The notes: a model not told the origin generated them from the letters alone. A stretch of 64,000 nucleotides of DNA from UBA6623 sp965226435 (GCA_965226435.1 CBDDCY010000013.1:124001-188000); one strand, 5' to 3'; shown: positions 1 to 9,472, counted from the first letter of the stretch. Translations and numbers: made by a program.

Positions 1-671
1 TCGATTCAACTCCCCCAGGGCCCGTCGAAGAATAGTCGGAAATAACCCGTCCATTGGAGAGCACAATGTCGGAGCCATGATTGACGTACAAATCCAAGTC
101 CGTGCTCGTCATATCGGTCTTGAGGCGGACGGTTAGCTCTGTGGCTCCTGGCGGAACATCCACCGTAAAACTGAAAGGTCCGTTCGCGATCACGGGATTA
201 TCCACCGACGGAAACGAAAACTCCAGCGGAACGCCCGACATCAGCCGCCGCGATTCCAGGAAAATGGCCGCCAACCACCCCTGGTCGCCCATAAAGATTT
301 GCTCCGGGTTATAGGTAGAAAAAAAGTCGCCGATCCAAGCCGAAAATTCGTGCCCTGGGGCCGGCTCGGCCGAGAGTTCGACTGAGGTGAAGGCGTCGTG
401 GAAGCCATCTCCGGAACTCGGATTCCTCGTAATCGTGCCGCCGTCCGGAGGCCCAACGGGTGTGGTTAACAGATACTGTTGATTAAACTCCGCCACGATC
501 GGCGGAAGATCCTCCGAAACAGTGACGTCGTGGCTAATCCCGCCGCCGTCGCTCCACTGCTCAAAAATCCGGCGAGTGACTTCGCTCGGTCCAAGTTGAA
601 TCGGCCGCTCCACTGCAAGCGTGTGAGTGCTGCCGTCTTCCCATGGGAAGTTCATGGGAAGCGGCGCTTCG
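1..671 (-). pseudogene. Out-of-frame C-terminal continuation of the astacin gene (PPC-like domain), 3' end outside window
   Basis: Read leftward from about 671, a frame different from the astacin frame stays open to the window edge. It carries a second domain like the repeat just upstream (NFPWEDGSTHTL, then EQWSDGG), which mirrors SWSPGTNHT/GVWSDGGDQ in the intact part. It then enters a region ending in LKTDMTSTDLDLYVNHG, typical of bacterial pre-peptidase C-terminal (PPC) domains of secreted proteases. It has no start of its own and no separate ribosome site, so it is the tail of the astacin protein after a one-base loss. The join falls at the C run 672-675. Real mutation and sequencing error cannot be told apart here. 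Confidence 0.7.
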
Positions 672-2055
672 CCCCGTCAACATTTACTCTCCGGCCCGGA
701 TGAGTGGAATCTATCGTCGTTAACAGTCCGGAAGAGAAGGCCGCCGTGTAGTCCAATGTGGGAATGGTAACGAGGAATCTGGCCGGGTTCCCCGAAAACC
801 CGTGGCGCCCGGCAAACACTCGTCCCGCCCAAAATGCGAAAGCAAATCCTTCTGCCGGGAATGCCTCAGCCTCCACCATTGTCCGCGTTGTATAGAAGCC
901 GTCCATGGCCGGGGGGTCCAGCGTCATAGTCCCACCCTCAACGGGGGTTGCCCCGGAGCCTACCTTGAACTGTTGAATAAAGTGTGCTGTGAAGGCCGTC
1001 GTTGACGTCGAAGCAGTGACTGAATGTTCCTGGTCTCCTCCATCGCTCCACACACCAAATAAGAACCGTTCGTTCTCATCGTCGAGCGCTTGAGGTGAAA
1101 CCACTTCGATTGTATGGTTCGTGCCCGGAGACCAAGCAAACGCCTCCGGAGTCGCAATCTTCATCCCGTCGACCATAATCTCCAAGCCCGGTGGGTTGCT
1201 CGAGATCGTCGTCGTAGTCGGAGCTTGCCCGTAAAGCCTTGCGACCGAGTCAATATCGTGCGCCGACAGGCCTTCGGCTTCGCCAAGAATAAGTCCGGGC
1301 GGGATTGTTTCAATCGACGGCCCGTCCGTGTTGCGCGCGAAAAGGAAGGGGCCGTAATGCATGATGGACCCGTAGTCATAGGGCCCTATATCGGTCCCCA
1401 TTTCGTCTACCTGGAAGAACTGAAAATCAAAGCGCTTGTCAATATTCTCAAACAGCACATTGACGTGTGCATCGCGGTCGTCGCGCTGCTGCTCGTGGAA
1501 CAATCCGACGGCATGGCCGATCTCGTGAATTACGGAACGGGTGTCGCAGTCGTCTTGCAGCAACACCTCCTGTTCCCCTCCGACCATTCCCAGCCTGGAC
1601 CCGCATAGCCCTCCCTCTCCATCCGACAGAATTCTTACGTAATTCGCCTCGTCCGATCGTTCGACCAATTGAATTACTGTGTTTTCGTTCCAGTGCTGAA
1701 TCGCCTCCGTGACGCGGTCGGGATCCGGCAGGCGCGGAGAGATGAGATAAGGAACAATCCCCTCCGGCCAAAGCGAATCCTCGTCGGCCGTCGCTACCAC
1801 CTCTTTACGGTCCGGGGTTGGCTTGATAGGAACCATTCCCCTGGCCGGTTCCAACTCCTCCGGCGTCCCAAGAATGATATCCCCCTCCCACACCGCCAGA
1901 CCATCGATGACCTGGTAGGTAACTGTTTGTCCGCGGAACACCCCGGTGCGAATATCCATGGGTTCGGCACCTACGAACGCTTGGTGCTGCGCCGATGCTG
2001 TCCACTCCAAGATTGCAACGAACCCCACGCCCAACCAACGGATAATTCGATTCAT
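652..2055 (-). CDS. Secreted astacin-family (M12A) zinc metalloprotease, frameshifted before its C-terminus
   Basis: A predicted exported zinc endopeptidase. A signal peptide spans residues 1-22. The astacin signature HEIGH-AVGLFHE gives zinc ligands H177, H181 and H187 and catalytic E178, and the Met-turn SIMHYG lies at about 230-235. Two repeated beta domains follow (VDGxxxxxPxxFxWxPGTxHT type). The ATG at 2055 is preceded by GGGAG. As read, the frame stops at 652, but homologous sequence continues in another frame to the left edge, so the natural product is longer and ends in a PPC-like domain. One extra G in the run at 672-675 would restore the frame. Family assignment is secure; substrate unknown. 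Confidence 0.85.
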   Translation of the reverse strand: MNRIIRWLGVGFVAILEWTASAQHQAFVGAEPMDIRTGVFRGQTVTYQVIDGLAVWEGDIILGTPEELEPARGMVPIKPTPDRKEVVATADEDSLWPEGIVPYLISPRLPDPDRVTEAIQHWNENTVIQLVERSDEANYVRILSDGEGGLCGSRLGMVGGEQEVLLQDDCDTRSVIHEIGHAVGLFHEQQRDDRDAHVNVLFENIDKRFDFQFFQVDEMGTDIGPYDYGSIMHYGPFLFARNTDGPSIETIPPGLILGEAEGLSAHDIDSVARLYGQAPTTTTISSNPPGLEIMVDGMKIATPEAFAWSPGTNHTIEVVSPQALDDENERFLFGVWSDGGDQEHSVTASTSTTAFTAHFIQQFKVGSGATPVEGGTMTLDPPAMDGFYTTRTMVEAEAFPAEGFAFAFWAGRVFAGRHGFSGNPARFLVTIPTLDYTAAFSSGLLTTIDSTHPGRRVNVDGAKRRFP

Positions 2056-2653
2056 GTGTTCTCCCTTTCGATCGCGGCTTCGTTGACGGCGCTTGAGAGA
2101 GCCGTTCCGTTCTTTGACACGCTACCCGCGGCGCGCTTCTCGTTTCGCAAGAGCAGCCTGCGCACCTGATGCAAGCATGGAAACCGGAAAGAATCGGGGA
2201 CTCCGCGGTGGGCCATTGCCGAGCGTTTCCAAATCGTCGCGTAGACGACCGCCGCTCTCCCGAAAACAAAGGTCAAGACCCAGCATTGGGTGAAGAATAA
2301 TCCTTTACTGATGCGCTAAATTAGCTGCGCTGCGCGAGTGTACTCCGTTCGCGCCATCAAAGCAAGGAACAATCGATCCGTCAACAATCCGATTTCTTAG
2401 GCTTGGGCGCTGAGGGTTGCAAACGCCGTCAGCGACCTACGCGGGCGTCGCGCTAAAGCTCGTTTTTTCGCGGAAAAGACTGATCACCGGCGCCGGCAAA
2501 GTCAGCCCGATCAATGTGAGCAGCAGGCTGCTCCAACGGAAACGCACTGCGAGTGCGTCGACGCGTTCGGTGCGGTTTCGTCGATCCGACCCTTGGATCG
2601 CGTCCGGTCAGCGGAACGAGACGCTTGTTTCGGACTGATATCATGACCCCAAG
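2056..2653. other. Intergenic region, no supported gene
   Basis: About 600 bp between the divergent astacin gene and the metal-binding-domain gene. Short open frames on both strands lack ribosome sites and family resemblance. I see no tRNA, strong hairpin or repeat copy here. Confidence 0.5.
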
Positions 2654-3556
2654 GTGTTGAACGCTCACCGAGGATTGTTTCTACTGTTTCTGGCTGCTGT
2701 TACGCTCGCGGCCCAAACCTCAACTGTTCCCGCCACCACCGCCGCCGATGGCGACGAGTTACCACCCTTCTATTGCCCGATGGATTTGGACGAGCGGTCT
2801 TACATCGGCGGGAAGTGCCCCAAATGCGGCATGGCGATGGTTCTGGGCATTCCCGAAGCGATTGAATATCGCGTCTCGCTCACCGTCCATCCGCCGCGCG
2901 TCGTTCCCGGCGAAACCGTGGAGTTGCAATTCGAAATCCTTGAACCCCGGCACGACCACCGAGTCACCGAGTTCCAGGTTGTCCACGAAAAGATCTTCCA
3001 CCTGCTGTTTGTCCATCATGAGCTTGAGATCTTTCGCCACGAGCACCCTCTACCAGATGACGACGGCATCTTTCGGCTGCGCACTCAGTTCCCCAAACCC
3101 GGCGTCTATCGCCTGTTGACGGATTTCTACCCAGCCGGTTCGACGCCGCAACTCGTGCCGGTCACGGTAACGACCGAGGGTTTTGAAGAGAGCCTCGAAG
3201 CATCGCTCCCGCGGCTCACTGCCGATCTCGCCGCCAAGACCGGGGACAACCTAACCATTTCGCTCAAAACCGAACCCCCCGTGCCCCTCGCCGGCTTCAA
3301 AACTCTGCTCTTCTTTACGCTCGACACCGCCGAGGGTCTCGAGAAATTCCTGGGCGCTTGGGCGCATATGCTGGCTGTAAGCGGCGACCTGGTCGATATG
3401 GTGCACGCCCATCCGGCCATCGCCAACGGCGGCCCCCTGATTCAGATGAATGTGATTTTCCCGCGGCCCGGTATGTACCGTATCTGGATCCAGACCCAGC
3501 GCAAGGGCCGCATCAACACGATCCCCTTCACCGTGCCGGTGAAGGAGCTGCAATAA
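2654..3556 (+). CDS. Exported protein with N-terminal heavy-metal-binding (YHS-like) motif
   Basis: A 300-residue protein of unknown function. A signal peptide (about residues 5-21) is followed by a small Cys motif, CPM at 41-43 and CPKCGM at 55-60. This matches the heavy-metal-binding domain found at the N-terminus of CusB-like and related envelope proteins. The rest is predicted beta-rich and His-rich (HHELEIFRHEH, VDMVHAHPA), with repeated phrases of the kind PKPGVYRL/PRPGMYRIW. This suggests two beta-sandwich domains and copper or other metal handling, which is an inference. The start is GTG; an in-frame stop at 2636 excludes a longer protein. The 3' end overlaps the convergent cytochrome gene by 29 bp. 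Confidence 0.75.
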   Translation: MLNAHRGLFLLFLAAVTLAAQTSTVPATTAADGDELPPFYCPMDLDERSYIGGKCPKCGMAMVLGIPEAIEYRVSLTVHPPRVVPGETVELQFEILEPRHDHRVTEFQVVHEKIFHLLFVHHELEIFRHEHPLPDDDGIFRLRTQFPKPGVYRLLTDFYPAGSTPQLVPVTVTTEGFEESLEASLPRLTADLAAKTGDNLTISLKTEPPVPLAGFKTLLFFTLDTAEGLEKFLGAWAHMLAVSGDLVDMVHAHPAIANGGPLIQMNVIFPRPGMYRIWIQTQRKGRINTIPFTVPVKELQ

Positions 3557-4220
3557 GCAGCGACGACGCCGCCCCTCTGGTGGGGAAAACAGCCAACCGC
3601 GTTCCGGCGGGCAACAACACCGGCTGCCGGAAATAGTAGGAACGCTCCCAGACAGGCGCGTAATCCCGCAACCAAATCAAATACCGCTTGCCGCCATCGG
3701 GCGTGTAGGCAACCACTTCGAGCGATCCGCCCTCGCGCAGGTCCCCTGGACGAATGCCGATTGCGGTCAACGGCTCGGTCAGCGTCACCCCTCCCCCCAG
3801 CGCAAAGGGCTCCGCGGCAAGCGTGGGAGGCGGCGTCAGGGCTTCGTCGGTAGGCATGGGCGGCAGGTAGATGAGATGACCCCGCGGCGCGCCGCCCTCA
3901 ACCCAACTGGAAATCAGCGCGATCTCCCTCTCGCTCAAGCTTAGGTCGTCCTTGAAGTGCCCGAATCCTTTCACGGCACTCCAGGGAGGCATGCGGCGGT
4001 TGAGCACCTCGTTCTTGATCGCCTTGGCCCACGGGCGCACTTCTTTGTATCGCGTCAAGGGGAAAGAGCCGCCGTCGGTGCGATGGCACGAGACGCAGCT
4101 TCGGTAGAAGATCCGCGAGATGTGCTGTGTCCACAGAATTCGGGTGGTGATCAATTCGTGGGAAAGAGCGGTCGCGGCAAAACCGACCGTCAGAGAGAGG
4201 AGAAGAATCGCTCTGGTCAT
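3528..4220 (-). CDS. Exported mono-haem c-type cytochrome-like protein
   Basis: A 230-residue protein with a signal peptide (1-20) and one haem-binding motif C42-V-S-C45-H46. The sequence around it (RSCVSCHRTDGGSFPLTRY, then NRRMPPW) is the usual layout of periplasmic cytochromes used by Acidobacteriota and Planctomycetes next to oxidoreductases or copper-dependent monooxygenase-like proteins. The C-terminal half is beta-rich and unassigned. ATG at 4220 gives the better signal peptide; an upstream GTG at 4232 is possible. Its coding end overlaps that of the convergent metal-binding protein. The partner oxidase is not in view. Confidence 0.8.
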   Translation of the reverse strand: MTRAILLLSLTVGFAATALSHELITTRILWTQHISRIFYRSCVSCHRTDGGSFPLTRYKEVRPWAKAIKNEVLNRRMPPWSAVKGFGHFKDDLSLSEREIALISSWVEGGAPRGHLIYLPPMPTDEALTPPPTLAAEPFALGGGVTLTEPLTAIGIRPGDLREGGSLEVVAYTPDGGKRYLIWLRDYAPVWERSYYFRQPVLLPAGTRLAVFPTRGAASSLLIAAPSPAR

Positions 4221-4290
4221 TAGCGGCGCCACGGCCTCACTCTGCTTTCATCCCCATTCTACGGTCCGCCACCCGATCGAGTGCGGCCGA

Positions 4291-5433
4291 CTACGGCGAG
4301 TCAAACCGCACGGCCCTCACGAGCGATGCCCATTGCGCCGACTCGATCGGCTCGCCACCCCGGATCGACATCGCGATCTCGCTTCGCGTCTCACCGTGCC
4401 GCATTAGGATCTCCGCTCGTCCGCGACCGTCCAGCGTGTAGCTGTGGATCAGCCCGTCGGCGCCCTCTCGGTCGAACTCGTGGAATCGAACTTCCTCCGC
4501 GCGACCCTTGCCCTCCGAGGAAAGCAGTACCGCCTTGAGAACCAGCGGGATCATGCCGAACCGCGCGCAATAAACAAACTTCAACAAATCAAAGCTGTCC
4601 TCCACACCCAGCAGGTAGAAGAACACCCCGGGCGAAAGCCTGCCTGACCGCGGCTCCCGCACCAGCCATTTACCCTCGCCGTCGGCCATGTCGGCAAGAA
4701 GGCCGCGGCGAACGATCACCATTCGCCCATGCGAGGTATCTTCAAACACGTAGCGCCCCGCCCGTTCGTCGCCCTGCACGAGCTGAAACTCATCGGGAAG
4801 CGAAAACCCGACCCCGGGCAACCGGTAGGCGGCGCCGTGGGAAGACTCCGGGATCGATGCCGAAAGCTCCGTCGGTTCGCACGGCATCCCGACCCCCGGC
4901 GCGGTCGTGCGCAGGTAGTAAACAAAGGAAAGCTGAACAAGCAGAACGGCCACGCCGACTCCCGCCAATATGCCGTAGATCGGCATGCGGCGCTCCTCGA
5001 GGGGAACCTCCGAAAAGCGCTCCTCGATTTCCGACATCGCGCGGTCCAACTCTCGTCCGTCGCCGGCCATCAGCAACCGCGGCCGTCTGAACCTTCCCGT
5101 AACCGTCTCGATAAAAAACAAGGGCCCGGTCCGAACAAAGACAATACCCTGGATGCTTTCGTAGGCCAACGGTTTGCGCAAAGGGCGGTGAATAACACGC
5201 CTTTCGTCATCGAGCCGGAAGCGGTCCCAGCGCCCCACGATCAGAGCGAACATCGCCATGAATGGAAGGATTGGTACGAGCGACGCCGCGAACACCCAAG
5301 GCCAAGCGTCCTCGACAACCGCGGCACAGACCAAGGGCGCCAAGATCAGCATGAAAAAGCCCGACCTGGCGCAGATAGATAACCCAGTTGCCTCGAAATT
5401 CGACCACCGGAGATGACACCGTCCCTCCCTCAC
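4291..5433 (-). CDS. Membrane protein of unknown function
   Basis: About 380 residues from the GTG at 5433; longer starts would run into the SGNH hydrolase gene. There is a hydrophobic pair near the N-terminus (FFMLILAPLVCAAVV; FAASLVPILPFMAMFALIVG), a soluble stretch, a third membrane segment (YGILAGVGVAVLLVQLSFVY) and a soluble C-terminal domain of about 200 residues. The first soluble part (RFRLDDERRVIHRPL) resembles bacterial PH-like membrane proteins, but this is weak. No catalytic motif is evident. The start is uncertain because no good ribosome site is visible. Confidence 0.6.
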   Translation of the reverse strand: MREGRCHLRWSNFEATGLSICARSGFFMLILAPLVCAAVVEDAWPWVFAASLVPILPFMAMFALIVGRWDRFRLDDERRVIHRPLRKPLAYESIQGIVFVRTGPLFFIETVTGRFRRPRLLMAGDGRELDRAMSEIEERFSEVPLEERRMPIYGILAGVGVAVLLVQLSFVYYLRTTAPGVGMPCEPTELSASIPESSHGAAYRLPGVGFSLPDEFQLVQGDERAGRYVFEDTSHGRMVIVRRGLLADMADGEGKWLVREPRSGRLSPGVFFYLLGVEDSFDLLKFVYCARFGMIPLVLKAVLLSSEGKGRAEEVRFHEFDREGADGLIHSYTLDGRGRAEILMRHGETRSEIAMSIRGGEPIESAQWASLVRAVRFDSP

Positions 5434-5467
5434 CGTTTGACTCGTGAGAATACCACGGCATTGGGGC

Positions 5468-6673
5468 TTAGTAGGTGCGCGAAAGGATCGTCGAAAGGAC
5501 GGGACCCACGACGTCGGCGGCAAGAGCATGCCCCTCCGCGGTCAAGTGGGCGTCGGGAAAATAGAACAGCGGCGAGTCCGGGTCTTTCGCGACATGTCGC
5601 CGAAAGCTCCCCAGCAGGTCAACCGCCTCGACCCCGGCTCCATCCGCCCAGGCCTTGACAATGCGCTGGGGTTTGTCGAGATCGACCTGCTCGGGTGAAA
5701 CGTCGAGCGCTTTCCTCATGGCCGCCGACTCGTGTTCGTACACCTGGTAGCTCCTTGGCAAAATGAGCACCACCAGCCGCGACGACCTTTGGCGACAGTA
5801 GTCCGCCGTCTCGTCAAGCACGGCCAGGGTTTGCTCGATCGCCGAGCGGGTGCGCTCAGGCGGGTCAACCAGGTGCACAAGCGCGAACTCCCGCAACCAC
5901 TCGTCCCAACGCGGCCCGGTGGGAGCGCGGTCCATCAAGCCGAACCATTGTCGGCCAAGCGGTGCAAGTGCTTGGGCCAGCCGCGAACGGCGCGCAAGAG
6001 TCCGCATCAATGTCTCGGCGGGTCGAGTCGTACCTTCTCCCAACCCCCGACGGAACAGCAATCCGTCCTCGACGGAAAACTGTTCGGCCCCGCCCCGCCC
6101 CACATCCGTAAAGTCGTTGCCCACAAACAACGCCATCAAAACCACGGCGGGCTTCTCGGCGGGAAACAGCTTTCGCAGCAAGCGCAGCTGGTCGCTCGGC
6201 CCCGTGCCCGGGACCGCGGCATTCAGGACCCGACCCGACCCAGTTCGTCTCAGCCGTTGCTCGATCAACGATGGAAAGGCCTCTTCGAAGGCAACACCCC
6301 ATCCAAACGCGAAAGAGTCTCCAAGCGTGAGGACCGACACGGTGCGATCCGGGTTCGCCCCCGCCACTTGCGCCGCCGGCCGCTCTGCCCTGCCCTCCTC
6401 AAGCGAATCCGCGCTCACTCGCAACCCGCGCTCATCGGTCCGAATCGCAACATCCCAATGCCGGGTTCGATGTCGCCGTTCAATCGAGGGACGCAGCGAC
6501 AGATTCCCCTCGGCGTCCTTGCGGTAGATATCCAGTTCCGTACGCGGCACGCTGCCTGGAAACAGCCGAACAATCACCTCCGCCGCAGCCGTCGTCAGTA
6601 GGCACATCGCCAAGATAAGGCCCGCCTTCGCGCCGCGGCCGGCGATCCGGTTTGTACTCCCGGGGGAAGTCAT
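5468..6673 (-). CDS. SGNH/GDSL-type hydrolase, membrane-anchored
   Basis: A 401-residue protein with an N-terminal hydrophobic anchor or signal (AGLILAMCLLTTAAAEV). It has the blocks of an SGNH esterase/acetyltransferase fold: LTLGDSFAFGWG with nucleophile Ser, GTGPSDQ (block II), LFVGNDF (block III, Asn) and a C-terminal DAHLTAEGH carrying the Asp and His of the triad. The likely role is hydrolysis of ester or acyl groups on cell-envelope or secreted glycans; the substrate cannot be inferred. ATG at 6673 is preferred over the upstream TTG. It precedes the membrane protein on the same strand. Confidence 0.8.
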   Translation of the reverse strand: MTSPGSTNRIAGRGAKAGLILAMCLLTTAAAEVIVRLFPGSVPRTELDIYRKDAEGNLSLRPSIERRHRTRHWDVAIRTDERGLRVSADSLEEGRAERPAAQVAGANPDRTVSVLTLGDSFAFGWGVAFEEAFPSLIEQRLRRTGSGRVLNAAVPGTGPSDQLRLLRKLFPAEKPAVVLMALFVGNDFTDVGRGGAEQFSVEDGLLFRRGLGEGTTRPAETLMRTLARRSRLAQALAPLGRQWFGLMDRAPTGPRWDEWLREFALVHLVDPPERTRSAIEQTLAVLDETADYCRQRSSRLVVLILPRSYQVYEHESAAMRKALDVSPEQVDLDKPQRIVKAWADGAGVEAVDLLGSFRRHVAKDPDSPLFYFPDAHLTAEGHALAADVVGPVLSTILSRTY

Positions 6674-6704
6674 CAAGCAAAGTGGGGCGGCCCCGCCGTC
6701 GTTG

Positions 6705-7487
6705 CTACAAGTAGTTCTCGGTCAGCCACGATGAAATGCCGGCGGACGCCTCTTTCGGATCGTCGAAGAAATGAAACAGTTTCCGATCTTGCGAGTCGAT
6801 CACGCCCATGTCTTCCATCGCATCGAAGTCAATCACTTTCTTCCAATAGTCGCTGCCGTAAAGCACGACAAACACAGGCTTGCGAATCCTCTGGGTCTGC
6901 ACCAGCGTGAGGATTTCCATCATTTCATCGAGAGTTCCATAGCCGCCGGGAAACACGATCAAGGCCTTCGCAAGATAGGCAAACCACAATTTACGCATGA
7001 AAAAGTAGTGAAACTGGAATGACAGCTCGTTGGGAATGAACTCGTTGGGCTTCTGTTCATTGGGCAGGCTGATATTGAAGCCCACCGAGCGCCCGCCGGC
7101 CTCCGATGCTCCGCGGTTGGCGGCCTCCATGATGCCTCCCCCGCCCCCGGAACAAACAACGAAACGGCGCAAGTTGGGTTCCAAATCGCTCGACCACTCG
7201 GTGAGAAGCCGCGCTAGTTCGCGCGCTTCTTCGTAATATCGGGCTCCACGAATCAGCCGCTCCGCGCAGTTCGCTTCCTCCGCGCCGTTGGCGCTCGACA
7301 CCAGTCCTTCCGCGGTCTCGCGGTCAACAAAACGCGCCGAACCGAAAAACACGATTGTGTCTCGTATGTTGTAGTGAGCCAGGCGACTGTTGGGCTCCAG
7401 ATACTCCGATAGAATTCGCAGCGGCCTCGCGGCGGCGCTGTTTAAGAAACCCGGGTTGTTATAAGCCTTATCTGGAAATTCGGACAT
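6705..7487 (-). CDS. LOG family protein (TIGR00730 type)
   Basis: A 260-residue Rossmann-fold protein with both hallmarks of the LOG (LONELY GUY) family: the glycine-rich SGGGGGIMEAANRGA and PGGYGTLDEMMEI. Family members hydrolyse nucleoside 5'-monophosphates to free base and ribose 5-phosphate (cytokinin-activating activity in plants and some bacteria), and many older entries are mislabelled lysine decarboxylase. The N-terminal 80 residues are longer than in the smallest LOGs. ATG at 7487 has AAAGGAG at good spacing. It lies downstream of ribE on the same strand; no functional link to riboflavin is proven. Confidence 0.88.
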   Translation of the reverse strand: MSEFPDKAYNNPGFLNSAAARPLRILSEYLEPNSRLAHYNIRDTIVFFGSARFVDRETAEGLVSSANGAEEANCAERLIRGARYYEEARELARLLTEWSSDLEPNLRRFVVCSGGGGGIMEAANRGASEAGGRSVGFNISLPNEQKPNEFIPNELSFQFHYFFMRKLWFAYLAKALIVFPGGYGTLDEMMEILTLVQTQRIRKPVFVVLYGSDYWKKVIDFDAMEDMGVIDSQDRKLFHFFDDPKEASAGISSWLTENYL

Positions 7488-7606
7488 ACGAGAGAACTCC
7501 TTTGGAGCCGTCAAGCAATCGGACGCGATCCGTTCCCACCCGCCCGGCACTCCTGTCAAGAAGATATCGAAGCACCCTCAACACATCCCCTTCGCGCCAG
7601 GTCGCT

Positions 7607-8254
7607 TCAATAGCCCTGTTCCTTGAGATCGTCAATGCTCAGCGAAGATTGTGGAGCGCGGTCGACCTTTTCCAAAAGCCTTTCGACATGCTTGGCGATG
7701 ACGTCACACTCGAGATTGACTTTCGATCCGGGGCCGAGACACATCAAATTCGTTCTTTCGTAGGTGTGCGGAATGATCGCCACGCCGATGACGTCGCCTT
7801 CCAGAGACGCAATAGTCAAGCTGATGCCGTCAATGGCGATGCTGCCCTTGAATACCAAGTAACGCAACAGCTCCTCGGGCGCGCATACACTCAACCACCA
7901 GTTGCCGTCGGGCAGCGATTCAAGCGAAACCAGTTCGCCCACGCCGTCGACGTGGCCCTGGACAAAATGGCCGCTGAGGCGATCGGTGGGCAGCAGGGGC
8001 CGCTCGAGGTTAACTCGGTCCCCGGGGCGCAAGGGCCCCAGGTTGGATCTTTCCAGGGTTTCGGGGGAGAGATCGGCGCCGAAGCCTTCGGGGGTGATCG
8101 AGATCGCGGTCAGGCAAACACCGTTGACGGCTATACTGCCGCCGATTTCGAGATCGGAGAGGACCTCGCGACCTCGAATGATCAGCCGAGCACCGCCCGC
8201 TTGACGTACCAAGCGTTCGACGGTTCCGGTCTCCTCAACGATGCCTGTGAACAT
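7607..8254 (-). CDS. ribE: Riboflavin synthase, alpha subunit
   Basis: A 215-residue enzyme that dismutates two 6,7-dimethyl-8-ribityllumazines to riboflavin plus a pyrimidine product. The start MFTGIVEETG is characteristic. Two homologous beta-barrel halves are visible, each with an (V/I)NG(V/I)CLT or DGISLT segment and a later GHFVQGHVDG-type loop. The last residues form the trimerisation helix. It follows ribD on the same strand at a gap of about 70 bp, so the two probably share a transcript. ribBA and ribH are not in the window. Confidence 0.95.
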   Translation of the reverse strand: MFTGIVEETGTVERLVRQAGGARLIIRGREVLSDLEIGGSIAVNGVCLTAISITPEGFGADLSPETLERSNLGPLRPGDRVNLERPLLPTDRLSGHFVQGHVDGVGELVSLESLPDGNWWLSVCAPEELLRYLVFKGSIAIDGISLTIASLEGDVIGVAIIPHTYERTNLMCLGPGSKVNLECDVIAKHVERLLEKVDRAPQSSLSIDDLKEQGY

Positions 8255-8285
8255 GAAAATCCCCGATCTGCTACGCAATCTCGCA

Positions 8286-8313
8286 GTGGGGCAGGTCTCC
8301 AGGCCTGCCCATC
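8286..8313. repeat. 28-bp palindromic repeat, copy 1
   Basis: A copy of a 28-bp sequence found in inverted orientation at 28844-28871. It contains GGGCAGG and CCTGCCC arms that can form a small hairpin. It sits between the end of ribD and the start of ribE. Confidence 0.7.
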
Positions 8314-8323
8314 CGAGGCGACG

Positions 8324-9472
8324 CTACCCCGCCGCCGCCTCCGACTCGCCCGACCGGTCCGGATACGCCTCAACAGCGAACTCGTTGGGCCCTACTGAAA
8401 ACGTGCGTAGATCGCGAAGCCGCAGCGCTCCTTGGCGACTGCGGCGCCCCACGCCGCCGACCATGGGAATCGAATCGACCCCGCCCAAGATCTTCGGCGC
8501 GTAATAGAGCAGAATCTTATGGACGATCCCGGAATCGAGCAGCGCCCAATTCAGCTTGGACCCGGCCTCGATCAATAACGATGTCCTTTGTTGACGCCCC
8601 AGCCATTGGACCACCCCAAGCAAGCTCACCCTGCCTCGTTCGCCGTCGAAAACGTGGACCGGAATCCCGAGGTCCGCGAGCGCCTGTTTTCGCTTTGCCG
8701 GCGCGGCCGATGTGGTCATCACGACCAGATCGTCGTCAAATGACTCAACGAGCTTGGAATTCAACGGCAGGCGCGAAAGCGAATCGGCCACGATGCGCAG
8801 CAACGGCCGCCGGCGAGGAAGACCCGTGCGGTCGGTCAGAAGACAATCGTCGGCAAGCACCGTGCCGATGCCGGTGAGGATGGCGTCATGGTCGTGACGA
8901 ACCTGCTGCACATGCTCGCGCGCGACGTCACTGGTGATCCAGCCGCGATTGTCGTCGGGCGCCGCGATCTTGCCGTCGAGGGTGACGGCGGACTTGAGCG
9001 TAACGAAAGGCTTGCCGCCGCGGCTGAAATGAAAAGCCGCCTCGTTCCGGCGGCCCGCATCGGCGGCGAGGTCGGGCGCCGAATCCGGGGCCCGCACGAC
9101 TTCGACGCCCGCCTTCTCAAGCGCTTCGAAACCCCGTCCACTCACTTCGGGGTGTGGGTCCTCGGTCGCCGCGACAACGCGCCGCACTCCGGCTTGCAAG
9201 ATGGCTTCGGTGCACGCCGGAGTGCGGCCTTCAAAGCAGCAGGGCTCGAGGCTGACATAGAGCGTCCCGCCACGAGCCGCTTCGCCGGCTTCCTCGAGCG
9301 CGATCAATTCGGCATGCTTGGCGACGTCCCAAGTGTAGAAACCGCTCCCCACTTCTTTGCCTTGGGAATCGACGACGATCGCGCCGACAACGGGATTGGG
9401 CGCGGCCAGGCCCCGGCCTTCGGACGCGAGGTCAAGGGTTCGGCGAAGCAGTTGTTGCTCTTCAGCGGTCAT
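8324..9472 (-). CDS. ribD: Bifunctional riboflavin deaminase/reductase RibD
   Basis: A 382-residue two-domain enzyme for steps 2 and 3 of riboflavin synthesis. The N-terminal deaminase domain has the zinc and catalytic residues in HAE (of KHAELIAL) and PCCFEGRTPACTEA. The C-terminal domain, starting around VTLKSAVTLDGKIA, is the NADPH-dependent 5-amino-6-(5-phosphoribosylamino)uracil reductase and ends near APKILGG. Length is normal for the family. ATG at 9472 begins MTAEEQQLLRRTLDLA, the natural start of the deaminase helix. A dispersed repeat lies upstream, between this gene and ftsY. Confidence 0.95.
   Translation of the reverse strand: MTAEEQQLLRRTLDLASEGRGLAAPNPVVGAIVVDSQGKEVGSGFYTWDVAKHAELIALEEAGEAARGGTLYVSLEPCCFEGRTPACTEAILQAGVRRVVAATEDPHPEVSGRGFEALEKAGVEVVRAPDSAPDLAADAGRRNEAAFHFSRGGKPFVTLKSAVTLDGKIAAPDDNRGWITSDVAREHVQQVRHDHDAILTGIGTVLADDCLLTDRTGLPRRRPLLRIVADSLSRLPLNSKLVESFDDDLVVMTTSAAPAKRKQALADLGIPVHVFDGERGRVSLLGVVQWLGRQQRTSLLIEAGSKLNWALLDSGIVHKILLYYAPKILGGVDSIPMVGGVGRRSRQGALRLRDLRTFSVGPNEFAVEAYPDRSGESEAAAG

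Noticed and set aside
2417..2668. Overlapping 71-73-codon frames on both strands
   Set aside because: No ribosome sites, biased composition and no family resemblance.
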